This document shows positions 10,691-22,700 of a DNA stretch of 64,000 nt, piece by piece. A model generated the notes under the pieces. It ran no database searches. It worked only from the letters and a program-made list of their open reading frames with translations, and was not told where the DNA came from. The DNA comes from Metridium senile (Eukaryota; Cnidaria; Anthozoa; Actiniaria; Metridiidae), in the NCBI GenBank assembly GCA_949775045.1, contig OX459098.1:19862944-19926943 (forward strand), read 5' to 3'. Both the position numbers and the translations under genes were made by a program. Each line of letters begins with the position of its first letter. Within the stretch, counting starts at the first letter, position 1.

Positions 10691-11821
10691 CTAACGTTTT
10701 GGAATCTTTTTTTCCGCTATTTCTTTAGGATCAGTTTTCTCGTCGTTTTTCCTTTTAGAGCTGACCGTTGTCCATGGCATTTCAGTGTCATCGTTTAGAA
10801 AGCCTGCAATAGAGAATGAAACACCCCCTGCCCCAAACACCCGCTCAGTACCCTCGTTTAAAACCTCAACAGTTTCATGTCCTATTTCACCCTGAGCTAT
10901 AGAGTTTGAGTCTTCTTGTTGTTCTGTTTCTTGTTGTTCTGTTTCTTGTTGTTCTGTTTCTTGTTGTTCTGTTTCTTGTTGTTCTGTTTCTTGTTGTTCT
11001 GTTTCTTGTTGTTCTGTTTCTTGTTGTTCTGTTTCTTCTTGTTCTGGTTCTTCTTGTGTGGATATTTCTTCTACATTTGTCTCCAGTCGCGTTGGCGAAG
11101 CTGGGCTTGCAATTTCTTGGTCCTTGTCGTGTGCGTTCGCCAAACCCGCGTAGTAGTCATCTTCTTGACTTTGGCATCTTTGCTCCGAATGCCCAACCTC
11201 CCTGCAGTATTGGCACACCAAATTCTCGTCACATTCATTTGCCATATGTCCGATTCCTTTACAGTTATAACACTTTACATATGGACAGTTTTTCAGTAGA
11301 TGGTATGTCGAAGCACAGTTGCGGCACGTTTTAGTTTGACCATAGTGGTACACTCGACATTCAAATCCCTCTATCTTCAGGTAGGATGGGATGGGCCTAC
11401 GTATCGCCATTGAGACTGTTCTTGTTCCATTGTCGACAGTAGGGTAACCGATAATTTTGTCGTTTCTGACTTTGTACACGTGGCCAAATTCGCTCATGTA
11501 CGCTTTTAGCTCGTTATTGTGTACTTCGTATGGTACTTGATATACTTTGACAAACACCATTCCCCCATCAGCCGGAGTGATGATTACCGGTCCCCCATTA
11601 ACAATTATCGTCTGCAAATTCAGAACATCTTCGGCTATCACGCGCGTCTTGAAGGTAATTAAAGTCGTTTTGTCCCCAGCATCTTGCACACATACAATAT
11701 TACCGCTCGGTATTTCTTCCAAGGCTTCAAAAGCGTCGAGAATCTCACTCGGACTCGCGTAGCATTGGGCCACACGCACTGTATTCGGTCTTTTACGTCT
11801 CAAGTTCACCATTTCGATCAC
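10691..11821 (-). CDS. LINE ORF1, nucleic-acid-binding protein with three CCHC knuckles
   Basis: A 376-codon intact frame, the first ORF of the retrotransposon. Three consecutive C-x2-C-x4-H-x4-C zinc knuckles are at residues 166-179, 184-197 and 203-216, preceded by a region (about 88-150) resembling an RNA-recognition fold. Residues about 258-305 are a run of QQETE pentapeptides encoded by a 15-bp minisatellite, giving an acidic, probably disordered linker. The C-terminus is basic (KRKNDEKTDPKEIAEKK). Known role of such proteins: coating the element RNA and acting as a chaperone. The Met at 11821 lies only 33 bp from the 5' target duplicate, so the 5' leader is very short or slightly truncated. 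Confidence 0.88.
   Translation of the reverse strand: MIEMVNLRRKRPNTVRVAQCYASPSEILDAFEALEEIPSGNIVCVQDAGDKTTLITFKTRVIAEDVLNLQTIIVNGGPVIITPADGGMVFVKVYQVPYEVHNNELKAYMSEFGHVYKVRNDKIIGYPTVDNGTRTVSMAIRRPIPSYLKIEGFECRVYHYGQTKTCRNCASTYHLLKNCPYVKCYNCKGIGHMANECDENLVCQYCREVGHSEQRCQSQEDDYYAGLANAHDKDQEIASPASPTRLETNVEEISTQEEPEQEETEQQETEQQETEQQETEQQETEQQETEQQETEQQETEQQEDSNSIAQGEIGHETVEVLNEGTERVFGAGGVSFSIAGFLNDDTEMPWTTVSSKRKNDEKTDPKEIAEKKIPKR
10916..11040 (-). repeat. 15-bp coding minisatellite (QQETE)n
   Basis: About eight in-frame 15-bp units within LINE ORF1. The reverse strand reads TTGTTGTTCTGTTTC repeatedly and yields spurious Leu/Phe-rich open frames. Confidence 0.95.
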
Positions 11822-11874
11822 AATCTGTTCAAATCCAAAGATAAGAACAGATACTACTCTTTCCTAGTGTTTAT

Positions 11875-12397
11875 ACTGCATCCATGCATTTCAAACGCAA
11901 GAGCAATAATCAACAAGTGGAAGTATCACTGAGTATTAAATACAAAGTGATACATGCATCAGTCTTACGTGCCATCCGAATCATAAAACAAGCACCCCCT
12001 ACAACGTGTGGGTTGTCTTGGATGAAACTCGCTTGCAATGCGATATCACATTGAATGCGCGAGTTGACCCTACTCCCCACTGGGAATAAGAACAATAAGA
12101 TTAGCATAACAATAAACCTGCCCTGAAAGACTAGGATTTTTCAATTGTATAAATCGAGTGACGCTTAGTTAGTCTACGAATAGGAATTACCATTTATAGC
12201 TTAGGGGCTGGTTCTCTCCTCCCTTCGGACGAGCTGGGTGTGGGGAACGGAAAGCGCGTGAGTTTTTTCTTTTTTTTTTAATTTTTTTTTTCTTTTTCTG
12301 ATAAAAACAGCCTTTCTCATTCGAAACGTTTACAAACTAAAATTATTTAACTTTTACATCCCATGTTGTAGATATTATTTATTTATTTATTTATGAT
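11875..12397. repeat. First unit of 1441-bp tandem array (right part)
   Basis: Continuation of the unit interrupted by the LINE, matching 13315-13838 and 14756-15279. It includes a T-rich tract and (TTTA)n just before the unit boundary. Confidence 0.9.
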
Positions 12398-13838
12398 GAC
12401 TTCGAAAATTTTAGCTTTCTTGGTTTGAGAGTCAGGACTTTATTATTTAATTGACTGTGTTATGTGGTAAGTTCGGCAACATTTGACACTTAATTGATCA
12501 TCTGAGATCCAAAAATGTGAAATTTACTGTCCTTTGTGTTAAGGTGAACGTTAAAGTGTGCGTTTGTGCGCCATAGAACAACCACCGTAAACGTTATTTT
12601 TCATCTCTAAATTTAGTGCAAAAAATATGATTCAAAAAACAAAACTCGGCATTCTCAGAACACGTCAGACCCAGCTCTTTTGATTTCTTAACTTTTTATA
12701 ATCCAACACCTTCTACGAGACGCACAATAGCCGTTTCTTCTAGACTCCTTCCGCAAAAACTCGTTTCTCCATTTAATAACGAAAAGCATTATGGGTAATT
12801 ATGCAATTTTCGACAGCAAATGGACCAGATCCCAATTCTTTACATATTTTTTATAAGTGCTCAGTCACCCGCTCCAACCGGACAAAAATTGCACCGATTG
12901 CCATCTTTACAAGTCGAAACTCAATAAAATTGCCTTGGTTGGTTTTGGTATCTACTATTGGCAGGTAGGGAATTCCATGTTTTTGCCCCGTTGTAGCGAA
13001 ACGAAGATTCAAAATTTTGCGAAGATTGGTACTTAGCAGTTCTTGCTAACGGTAAGCGAAGCTGCAGATGGAATTTTTTGTAATCAGTGGAATTGACTAG
13101 AAAACCGGAACTGCTCATTTAACAGGTATATGCCCGGGCTAGACTGTTTAGGCATTTGTATACCAGCATACAATTCTACGGAAAATTTCTGTCAAAAGGA
13201 TGATGAGACAGTAAGATTTAATTCATTTTGTCTTTTTTTTTTTCACCCCCTGCCTTCAACGATTGCAGCAGCGCGCCTCTGTAACCTGTCTAGGTACTCT
13301 TTCCTAGTGTTTATACTGCATCCATGCATTTCAAACGCAAGAGCAATAATCAACAAGTGGAAGTATCACTGAGTATTAAATACAAAGTGATACATGCATC
13401 AGTCTTACGTGCCATCCGAAGCATAAAACAAGCACCCCCTACAACGTGTGGGTTGTCTTGGATGAAACTCGCTTGCAATGCGATATCACATTGAATGCGC
13501 GAGTTGACCCTACTCCCCACTGGGAATAAGAACAATAAGATTAGCATAACAATAAACCTGCCCTGAAAGACTAGGATTTTTCAATTGTATAAATCGAGTG
13601 ACGCTTAGTTATTCTACGTATAAGAATTACCATTTATAGCTTAGGGGCTGGTTCTCTCCTCCCTTCGGACGAGCTGGGTGTGGGGAACGGAAAGCGCGTG
13701 AGTTTTTTCTTTTTTTTTTAATTTTTTCTTTTCTTTTTCTGATAAAAACAGCCTTTCTCATTCGAAACGTTTACAAACTAAAATTATTTAACTTTTACAT
13801 CCCATGTTGTAGATATTATTTATTTATTTATTTATGAT
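12398..13838. repeat. Second full 1441-bp tandem unit
   Basis: It begins GACTTCGAAAATTTTAGC and recurs after exactly 1441 bp. It carries the same 65-codon minus-strand LINE-tail remnant (12921-13118). Differences from the next unit are only scattered single bases. Confidence 0.95.
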
Positions 13839-15279
13839 GACTTCGAAAATTTTAGCTTTCTTGGTTTGAGAGTCAGGACTTTATTATTTAATTGACTGTG
13901 TTATGTGGTAAGTTCGGCAACATTTGACACTTAATTGATCATCTGAGATCCAAAAATGTGAAATTTACTGTCCTTTGTGTTAAGGTGAACGTTAAAGTGT
14001 GCGTTTGTGCGCCATAGAACAACCACCGTAAACGTTATTTTTCATCTCTAAATTTAGTGCAAAAAATATGATTCAAAAAACAAAACTCGGCATTCTCAGA
14101 ACACGTCAGACCCAGCTCTTTTGATTTCTTAACTTTTTATAATCCAACACCTTCTACGAGACGCACAATAGCCGTTTCTTCTAGACTCCTTCCGCAAAAA
14201 CTCGTTTCTCCATTTAATAACGAAAAGCATTATGGGTAATTATGCAATTTTCGACAGCAAATGGACCAGATCCCAATTCTTTACATATTTTTTATAAGTG
14301 CTCAGTCACCCGCTCCAACCGGACAAAAATTGCACCGATTGCCATCTTTACAAGTCGAAACTCAATAAAATTGCCTTGGTTGGTTTTGGTATCTACTATT
14401 GGCAGGTAGGGAATTCCATGTTTTTGCCCCGTTGTAGCGAAACGAAGATTCAAAATTTTGCGAAGATTGGTACTTAGCAGTTCTTGCTAACGGTAAGCGA
14501 AGCTGCAGATGGAATTTTTTGTAATCAGTGGAATTGACTAGAAAACCGGAACTGCTCATTTAACAGGTATATGCCCGGGCTAGACTGTTTAGGCATTTGT
14601 ATACCAGCATACAATTCTACGGAAAATTTCTGTCAAAAGGATGATGAGAAAGTAAGATTTAATTCATTTTGTCTTTTTTTTTTTCACCCCCTGCCTTCAA
14701 CGATTGCAGCAGCGCGCCTCTGTAACCTGTCTAGGTACTCTTTCCTAGTGTTTATACTGCATCCATGCATTTCAAACGCAAGAGCAATAATCAACAAGTG
14801 GAAGTATCACTGAGTATTAAATACAAAGTGATACATGCATCAGTCTTACGTGCCATCCGAAGCATAAAACAAGCACCCCCTACAACGTGTGGGTTGTCTT
14901 GGATGAAACTCGCTTGCAATGCGATATCACATTGAATGCGCGAGTTGACCCTACTCCCCACTGGGAATAAGAACAATAAGATTAGCATAACAATAAACCT
15001 GCCCTGAAAGACTAGGATTTTTCAATTGTATAAATCGAGTGACGCTTAGTTATTCTACGTATAAGAATTACCATTTATAGCTTAGGGGCTGGTTCTCTCC
15101 TCCCTTCGGACGAGCTGGGTGTGGGGAACGGAAAGCGCGTGAGTTTTTTCTTTTTTTTTTAATTTTTTCTTTTCTTTTTCTGATAAAAACAGCCTTTCTC
15201 ATTCGAAACGTTTACAAACTAAAATTATTTAACTTTTACATCCCATGTTGTAGATATTATTTATTTATTTATTTATGAT
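13839..15279. repeat. Third full 1441-bp tandem unit
   Basis: Nearly identical to the preceding unit, with its LINE-tail remnant at 14362-14559 on minus. Open frames in the unit are the same in every copy and show no exon signals. Confidence 0.95.
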
Positions 15280-15839
15280 GACTTCGAAAATTTTAGCTTT
15301 CTTGGTTTGAGAGTCAGGACTTTATTATTTAATTGACTGTGTTATGTGGTAAGTTCGGCAACATTTGACACTTAATTGATCATCTGAGATCCAAAAATGT
15401 GAAATTTACTGTCCTTTGTGTTAAGGTGAACGTTAAAGTGTGCGTTTGTGCGCCATAGAACAACCACCGTAAACGTTATTTTTCATCTCTAAATTTAGTG
15501 CAAAAAATATGATTCAAAAAACAAAACTCGGCATTCTCAGAACACGTCAGACCCAGCTCTTTTGATTTCTTAACTTTTTATAATCCAACACCTTCTACGA
15601 GACGCACAATAGCCGTTTCTTCTAGACTCCTTCCGCAAAAACTCGTTTCTCCATTTAATAACGAAAAGCATTATGGGTAATTATGCAATTTTCGACAGCA
15701 AATGGACCAGATCCCAATTCTTTACATATTTTTTATAAGTGCTCAGTCACCCGCTCCAACCGGACAAAAATTGCACCGATTGCCATCTTTACAAGTCGAA
15801 ACTCAATAAAATTGCCTTGGTTGGTTTTGGTATCTACTA
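15280..15839. repeat. Fourth, truncated unit of the 1441-bp array
   Basis: The first 560 bp of the unit. Similarity stops abruptly after TTTTGGTATCTACTA, at the edge of unrelated sequence. Confidence 0.92.
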
Positions 15840-16273
15840 CAAGACGACCAGGAAAGCGATTTTACTTCAACGGCGTCACTGTCAATGGACACAACGGCTG
15901 GCGCTATTTTACTTGTAAAATCGTCTTCTACCTTTGAATTCGTCCAAAAGAGCGTCTTTACCACCTAGACAAACTTAATGATGCATGACTAGGGACTCTT
16001 GTAGTAGCAAATGACTGAAATAAACACTTATAAACTGGATTTTAGCTCAATTCAGGTTCAAAGTGTTGACCCGGAATTGAACGAGCTAAAATCATCAAGG
16101 CGTTCCTGGAAACCTTGAGCCATCGGTAGTGTCAATATGTAGCATAGCTAGCCCTATCAAAAACCTACTCAATATAACTGTAATAAATGTGTACATAGCA
16201 AGTAATTGTACTGTTTGAAAAGAATAGTAAAGTTCAGTGTAAATATACTGAATGATCTGAGTGTACGCCATAA

Positions 16274-17348
16274 ATCCGTGTAAATGTCACTATCGGAAAT
16301 TCCACATCTTCACCTCGACGTCTTGAATATGGAGTTCCTCAAGGATCGATACTTGGCCCTCTGCTCTTTACTCTATATATGGCACCTATTGAAGCTGTCA
16401 TCCAATCACACAATCTGAGTTGCATGTTTTATGCAGATGATACGCAAATCTATATCGCTATCAACAATCATGAACAATCAGCGAATTCTCTCGACATTCT
16501 CTGCGCCTGTGTTGAGGATGTGTTCATATGGAACACTAAGAACATGTTAAAGAGCAACCCAAGTAAAACGGAACTCCTACATTTTACATCAAGATTCAAC
16601 AAGAATCCAGCAGCCATCACCGCTCTTAAGCTAGCAGACACTACTGTCACGGTGAAAACAAAAGCCAGGAATCTAGGCGTTATTATGGACAAGACATTGT
16701 CTTTTGCTGACCACATTAATGAGATATGTAAGAAAACCAACTTTGCTATAAGATCAATTGGACGCATTAGAAAATACGTGCCGTATGATGGTCTCAAGAT
16801 GCTTGTGAATTCTCTAGTGATTTCTAGACTCGACTACTGCAATAGTCTCCTGTATAATATTCCAAAATATCAGAAAGATAAATTACAAAGAGTACAGAAT
16901 GTAGCGGCTCGAATGGTAGCAGGTGCACGCAGGACTGACCACATAACACCAATTCTTAAGAAACTACATTTGCTCCCTATAGAGGCTAGAATCAATTTCA
17001 AAATCCTATTAACAACATATAAGATCTTAAATGAACAATCAGCAGACAGGTAGTCTGTCTGTCAGTCGTAGTACATCAACAATTCAAAAATACAATCCAT
17101 CGCGTACTCTAAGATCATCATCTCACTCTCTGCTGCGGGTACCGACAGTGAAAACTAAAACTTATGGTGGTCGTGCTTTTTCAAGCTCAGCAGCACAACT
17201 GTGTAACTCTCTACCAGAGAACATTAAAAAGGCAGAAACAACAGCTATCTTTAAATCCAGACTGAAGACATTTATGTTTAAAAACTATTTTACACGATTT
17301 AACATTACAATTTTTACATTTTCTATTATTCATAACAATTTATTTTAG
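16274..17348 (+). pseudogene. Reverse transcriptase C-terminal half, frameshifted
   Basis: The readable part starts in the RT core with GVPQGSILGPLLFTLYMAP (about 16327-16385), followed by the active site FYADDTQIY (about 16430) and the thumb region (LGVIMDKTLSFADH, SRLDYCNSLLYNIP). The frame breaks at about 17045. The tail continues in another frame (17031-17348) with SRTLRSSSHSLLRVP and AQLCNSLPENIKKAE, the standard end of these proteins. No start codon belongs to it; it is a dead fragment. Confidence 0.88.
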
Positions 17349-17525
17349 CTTATATATATATATTTATATTTTTATATTATTATTATTATTATATAAATAT
17401 ATTTTTCTCTTTAGTTTTGTAAATATGTAATTTCCCTATTGTTTCTTTTCTTAACGTATACTGTAATAACAAATTGTAAGCGCATTGAGAATAGAAATGC
17501 GCCATAAATACGTTTTTATTATTAT
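16274..17525 (+). mobile_element. 5'-truncated CR1/L2-like LINE
   Basis: A fragment holding the C-terminal half of a reverse transcriptase, then a 3' end with GAATAGAAATGCGCCATAAA and an ATT-repeat tail. A 3' microsatellite in place of poly(A) is typical of the CR1/L2 group. There is no endonuclease or N-terminal RT, the usual outcome of incomplete reverse transcription. Confidence 0.85.
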
Positions 17526-17564
17526 TATTAATAATAATTACTAACTATTTAGAACGAATAGTAA

Positions 17565-17801
17565 TAGAGCGAAAACACTAGAACCATGAAATAAAAACAA
17601 AATGGTTACTAACTAATAGTTTTATTTCAGTAGTGACTATTTAGTCAGTAGCACTCAACCAGAAATTAACATCAAATAAAAAAGGAAACAATACCTCATT
17701 ACAACTTTACTTGTCTTTTATAGTAACTAATAGTCGCTAAATAAGAACTATTACACACTAACAATTTGATTTTGTTCCATGGTTCTAGTGTTTCCGCTCT
17801 A
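17565..17801. mobile_element. MITE with TAGAGCGAAAACACTAGAACC ends
   Basis: The 27-bp left end matches the inverted right end (17775-17801, GGTTCTAGTGTTTCCGCTCTA) with two or three mismatches. A diverged relative is at about 31270-31455. It lies just 3' of the truncated LINE. Confidence 0.8.
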
Positions 17802-18496
17802 TTTAGTTATCAACTATTTAGTTATCATTTGTCTAAATACAGTCAATGATGTCATCGATGTTGTTGAAGTAAAAAAGAGATTAGCACTACAACAAGTGAC
17901 ATGTGATTCCTTATTTACTTGTTTTCAGCATCTATTTTTAACTCTCTAATAAGCAACAGCGAGCATCGAATATTAAAGATTTATGAGAGTATAGAGTGCT
18001 TTTCATTTACGCGTGAAGTCAAATAAGAACAAAAGGGGTTAATAAAAACCACTCTATATCAAGCACTTAGGGACGGACCATTAGATTTTGTTCGTATTTG
18101 AACACATGTAAAAATGCGTTTATTTTCAGTACATGCAAATGAAAATATCATTTTTAACAGTTTTACATAAAATAAATTTTATAACAAACAGAATAATACA
18201 TAAACGCTTGTAGATATGGAAACTGCGAACGAGTTGAACACTCGAAGGATAAATTCCATATCTCCAAGCGTGCATGTATAATACTCTATTTATAAAATTC
18301 ACGAATGATTAATGAGAATTTTATATAGTATATATTACTTAACTTTTATAACTTTTAAATATGGACCGAAAATAGTTAAGTTATCAGTGAAAGCTTTAAT
18401 AAGCTGGCTTGGAACAATCACACAACTGGAATATAAATGAAAACTTGCTTTTTCTACATGCATGGTTGCTGTAATATCATGTGGCAGGAGCCCATA

Positions 18497-18652
18497 TGGA
18501 GTGCAAACTGATTATACCCGTGAAATAAATAGTACTAATTAGTACTAAATAGTGCTGATTAAACAATAGAAAACAATAAAATTAACATAACATTGTAAGT
18601 AGCCAGCTATAACTACTTTACGGGTTTAGTCTATTTGCACCTACTCTATAAA
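18497..18652. repeat. Hairpin MITE copy (GAGTGCAAAC / GTTTGCACTC type)
   Basis: GGAGTGCAAACTGATT on the left is matched by TAGTCTATTTGCACCTACTC on the right, with AATAGTACTAATTAGTACTA and CAATAGAAAACAATAA inside. It is a degenerate member of the family at 23231-23371 and 38733-38875. Confidence 0.5.
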
Positions 18653-18701
18653 GTGAAGTAGTCATTTAACTCGTGAAATAGATATTAGACTAATACACCT
18701 T

Positions 18702-19285
18702 AGGGGCGGACCATTTGATATTTGATGGGGGGGGGGGGGGGGGGGGGATAAATTTCGAGCAAGGCTTTTAACCTCTAAAAAAAATATCGAGCAATATCAA
18801 ACAGAGCCAAAAACATATCGAGCAAGCCAATTTTTGTTTTTTTTGTATAACAGTCGTGTTATACACCATCATTAACTTTTTATTTGAATAATGTAAAACA
18901 AGCCTAGATTTTTGAGTCACTGAAATACCAATCACACAGTTAATTTGCTGGAGCCGTTATGACCCCACAGAGCTGTTTTAGCTTTTTAAAACTACGGCTA
19001 TTTTGGCCCAGAGTGGGGCCAGAGTAGATTGCAATTTTTAAATCAAACTATTATGTGAAATCTTAAAAAATGACGCATATTTATACTTCCCTGAATTGAT
19101 CCGTACAGTACAGTATTTTAGAGATTGTATAACAAATAGCATGATAGACTGGATTTTGTAGATGAAAAATAATAAATGGTTTAAAAAAAATATCGTGCAA
19201 GGACATGGCTTTAAAAAAAAATATCGCACAGCGGTTGGGGTTGGAAGGGGAAAAATAATATCGTGCAAGAAAAATTATCCCTACC
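18702..19285. repeat. Repeat with GGGGCGGACCATTTGAT end and long poly-G
   Basis: It starts with the same terminal motif as the inner part of the 1372-1659 MITE, followed by 21 consecutive G (18727-18747) and several AATATCGAGCAA-like blocks. The right end is ill-defined (ATTATCCCTACCCCCCAC, about 19275). It has no coding potential. Confidence 0.5.
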
Positions 19286-19734
19286 CCCCACGGGTAATTT
19301 TGTCTTCACTCGACTGTCTGTCAATAAAATAGCTTTCCTGCAAAATAGCTGACAAGGAATGCTTAGTCATAGTCTAAATCCGGGGGGTGTGTGGGTACTC
19401 TCTTTGTCCAAGTGGAAGGGGTGATCGTCGCTCATTTTTAGGGTTGAAGTATTCCCTGTGCGTGCCTTTTAGGGTCCTTTGAGGGTTCTTGCTTAAAAGT
19501 CTTTGACAGGCTTTCGCAGTTCTCTTAATTTATGCGTACATTTTAGGAGTCATTTGCGAAATCGACCACCGATCAGCCCTACACTTGGAGCAGTTGGAGA
19601 AAGGGGGGTACCCTCCGGGGTCTAGCCGATCATGTGTGCCTCACACTGCGCATGTCTGAATGGGATATTTGGCTTAAAGCTTCAGTTGACGTTTGTCTTG
19701 AGTCACGAAGGGTTCAGCTACATTCACTGCAAAC

Positions 19735-22700
19735 ATGAAGGGCGTTATTTTTCTATCTATTTTGTCAGTGCTTTTGCTTGGCGTCGAGAGCATGTCGTAT
19801 AACCATACTCTCACCCTAAAAGAAGGGATAAGTGAAGTGTCCTACACCTACAACTCATCTATGGATTCCTTTTACTTCAAGTTGAAAGTAAAGACGACTG
19901 GATGGGCTGGGTTGGCTCTGACGCTGGAGAAAGGAAGTGCAAACATGAAGAACTACGATATAGCGCTTGGAGGAGTTCAATCTAGCAACTCGAGCAACGC
20001 TACATACTTCAATGTAAGGCATAACATATTTACACTTATATAATTCTATAATCACAGCATATCGCTCAGTACCTAGATTTGATGCTTGTGCTCCGTCACT
20101 GAATGCAACTCACTAGTATGACAATATTAATATCAAGTCACTTTTGACCCTCATTTGTTGATTGCTTTTTTTCGTTTCCAATGGTTTTTGGCTGATGAAA
20201 ATCCAGTCAGTTCTTCCATGTTTGATAGGCCACCCCCTCAAGTGCTAAATACTTCGAATAACATCGTATATTCTTCTCAGTATTTTGTTGTTTCTATTGA
20301 ATTACTCAGACTGTGTTCGTTGCACGAATATTAAGCGTTTAGTGACCCTAATACGATGTTTAGTAACATCATTCTGTATGATAAGTAACGGCGTTTTCTC
20401 AGTATCAATGTTTATATTCAACCGCTTATGGTTAATCCTGTTTTTGTTGACTTTACAAATCCCACTTTCGACCATTACTACCTAATAAAATTACTTTAAA
20501 TATCAAATTAGCTTTTTCACGATTATTTTAAAGCAGTTCACGAATATTAAGAAATCAATTCACCTCATCCGTATTTGATCAATGTGGTCGTGCGTGATAA
20601 CACGGATTCTGGATGTCAAGTCTCGAGACATTAGTTCTAAGCATACAAAATAGTGAGCAAAATTAATTAAAAAACTTGCTTTCGAAATCAGCCAAAATAT
20701 TAAAGGGGGACTAGCACGAAAATGGGCCAAAAATTCAAAATTAATTCAAAATGCTTAAAAACTCGATTGTTATAATCTTTATAATATCATTAAAAAGCCA
20801 CATGATTTTCTTTTGCTAAATCTAAGCGTAAGACCTTCATTTCAACGGGTGTTTTTTGACCCGCCATTTTTCAGATGTCGCTTGATCATTAACTCGGTAA
20901 AGAGCCTGGGCCGAGATCTGTGACGTCAGTTACTTGATAGAAATAAACCAACCTGAGAGAATCTGTAGGTGAGAAGCAAAACACGCGATAATTTCATAAC
21001 TGATAAAAGCAGACAAACATAGTTTTTTCAGCATGCCATCAAATAGATGTGTTGTGCAGGGCTGTAGCAACCAATCCGATCCAAAAAATGGCATTTCGTT
21101 GCATCTCTCGCCTACTGACAAGACCGAATGTGCCAAATGGAAGCGCTTTGTTGACATTCACAGTGCGAACTTTGAGCCGCAAAATCGATTTGTTGTGTGC
21201 TCAAAGCATTTCGAAGGAAGCTGTTTTGAGCGAGTAATGAACGTACAAGGAATCAAGAGATTCTTAATCAAAGGGTCTGTACCCACAATCTGGTTTCCAG
21301 CCGGCGACGAAGGTCCAAATGATAACAAGTTCAGTGACAGGACACGCCGCAAGGTAGGTTTTGCTGACTGTGTAAATATTATAAATATTATAAGCTAAAG
21401 TCCTTCTCCTGAATTTTAACAGTTTTTCGAGCAGAAATTTATAGAAAACTTATTCATGTCGTTTGTAAAACTTTAATTCTGAGCTAGCTAAGCTAGCTGT
21501 TTTGTGATCGATGTTGTATTTACGCAGTGTCAGTGTATGTATATGTTCGCGTGCCTGACACTAGGTCACGAATAACTACATGTTAATTTTTAAAAAATCA
21601 CTGCAGAATAGCATACTAGTTTAGTAAAACATACTTTACTTTGTTTAGCTCTACCAAATCATTCTTTTCACCGTATTAAGTCGAGATTTCCAGGCGTAAA
21701 AATAATTCGACTCCCTGACAATATTCTGTCACGCACCCGGACATATAGACACGTACTGCGTTGTATTTAACCTTACTACATGGAAAATACACGTAAATGA
21801 ATAAACAAATGAAATAAACAAAATACAAAATCAAGTTGAAAAGTATGATTTTTGTAATTCACGACTTATATTTTGTACTTAGCACTGATACGGCGATGTT
21901 TGAAATCTGACGAGTCTAAGTTAGTAGTTGTTTTGTTTTGCTTCGATGAAAAATTTCCTTACAATTAGATGCTTAAAGACATGGGAATTGATCGAAGACC
22001 TACAGTGGAAGTACCCAAGGTGGCCTCTCCAGAAGAAAACCAAGTCCAAGACCAAATAGCCTCACCACAAGAACCAATAGCTGTAGAATTAACAAAAACA
22101 ACAACAACAGTAGATCTAGAGTTGGAGCACCAACAAAATTCTATTGCACAGTCAGTAAGTTGACAATTCAGACATACATGAGTAACTGACCAAACTTTAC
22201 TTTGTAGCTATAGAGTCTTATAACATAACACTGTGACAGTCATAAAACTCAAATATTCCTTTGATTAATCCTGTAGATATCAAACCTAAATCCTAGTCCT
22301 ACATCAACAGTAGAGTTGGAGCTCCCACAAGTTTCTATTAATACACAGTCAGTAAGTTGACAATTCAGACACATATAACTGACAAAACTTTACTTTTTAG
22401 TCTTAATTTGCTCAGTTGTTTAAAAGTTATGTGGTGCTATGAAACAACTCAGTAACTACATAGCACAAAATAGTTCTTTTATATTGAATAATTAATTTTG
22501 GACCATGCAGTTAGTACTTTCATAAAACTCACATATTTCTTTGATTAATCATGTAGGTATCAAACCTAAATCCTAGTCCTACATGTAGCAGTGCCAGCAG
22601 TCCTGTAGATAACAATCAGCATGATCTTAAGACAAAAGTAAAAAACCTGCAAACCAAAATCCGCAGAATGAAAAAAAGTGAATCAGATTTGCTGAGTGCA

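Larger units (their letters stand above)
6342..11854 (-). mobile_element. Non-LTR retrotransposon, Tx1/L1-like, near full length
   Basis: The element is bounded by a perfect 20-bp direct repeat, TACTCTTTCCTAGTGTTTAT, at 6322-6341 and 11855-11874. On the minus strand the order is a short 5' leader, ORF1 (11821-10691), ORF2 with endonuclease and reverse transcriptase (about 10558-7137), a 3' region of about 800 bp, and an A-rich tail adjoining the target duplicate. An AP-type endonuclease, three-knuckle ORF1 and this RT style are known of the Tx1/L1 group. The clade is inferred from motifs only. ORF2 carries frame breaks, so this copy is probably not autonomous. Confidence 0.92.

Noticed and set aside
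12921..13118. 65-codon minus-strand frame repeated in each array unit as a gene family
   Set aside because: Its end matches LINE RT tails and it has no start context; it is a retroelement remnant amplified with the array.
21158..21352. Minus-strand frame opposite the THAP exon
   Set aside because: Shadow of the THAP coding frame.
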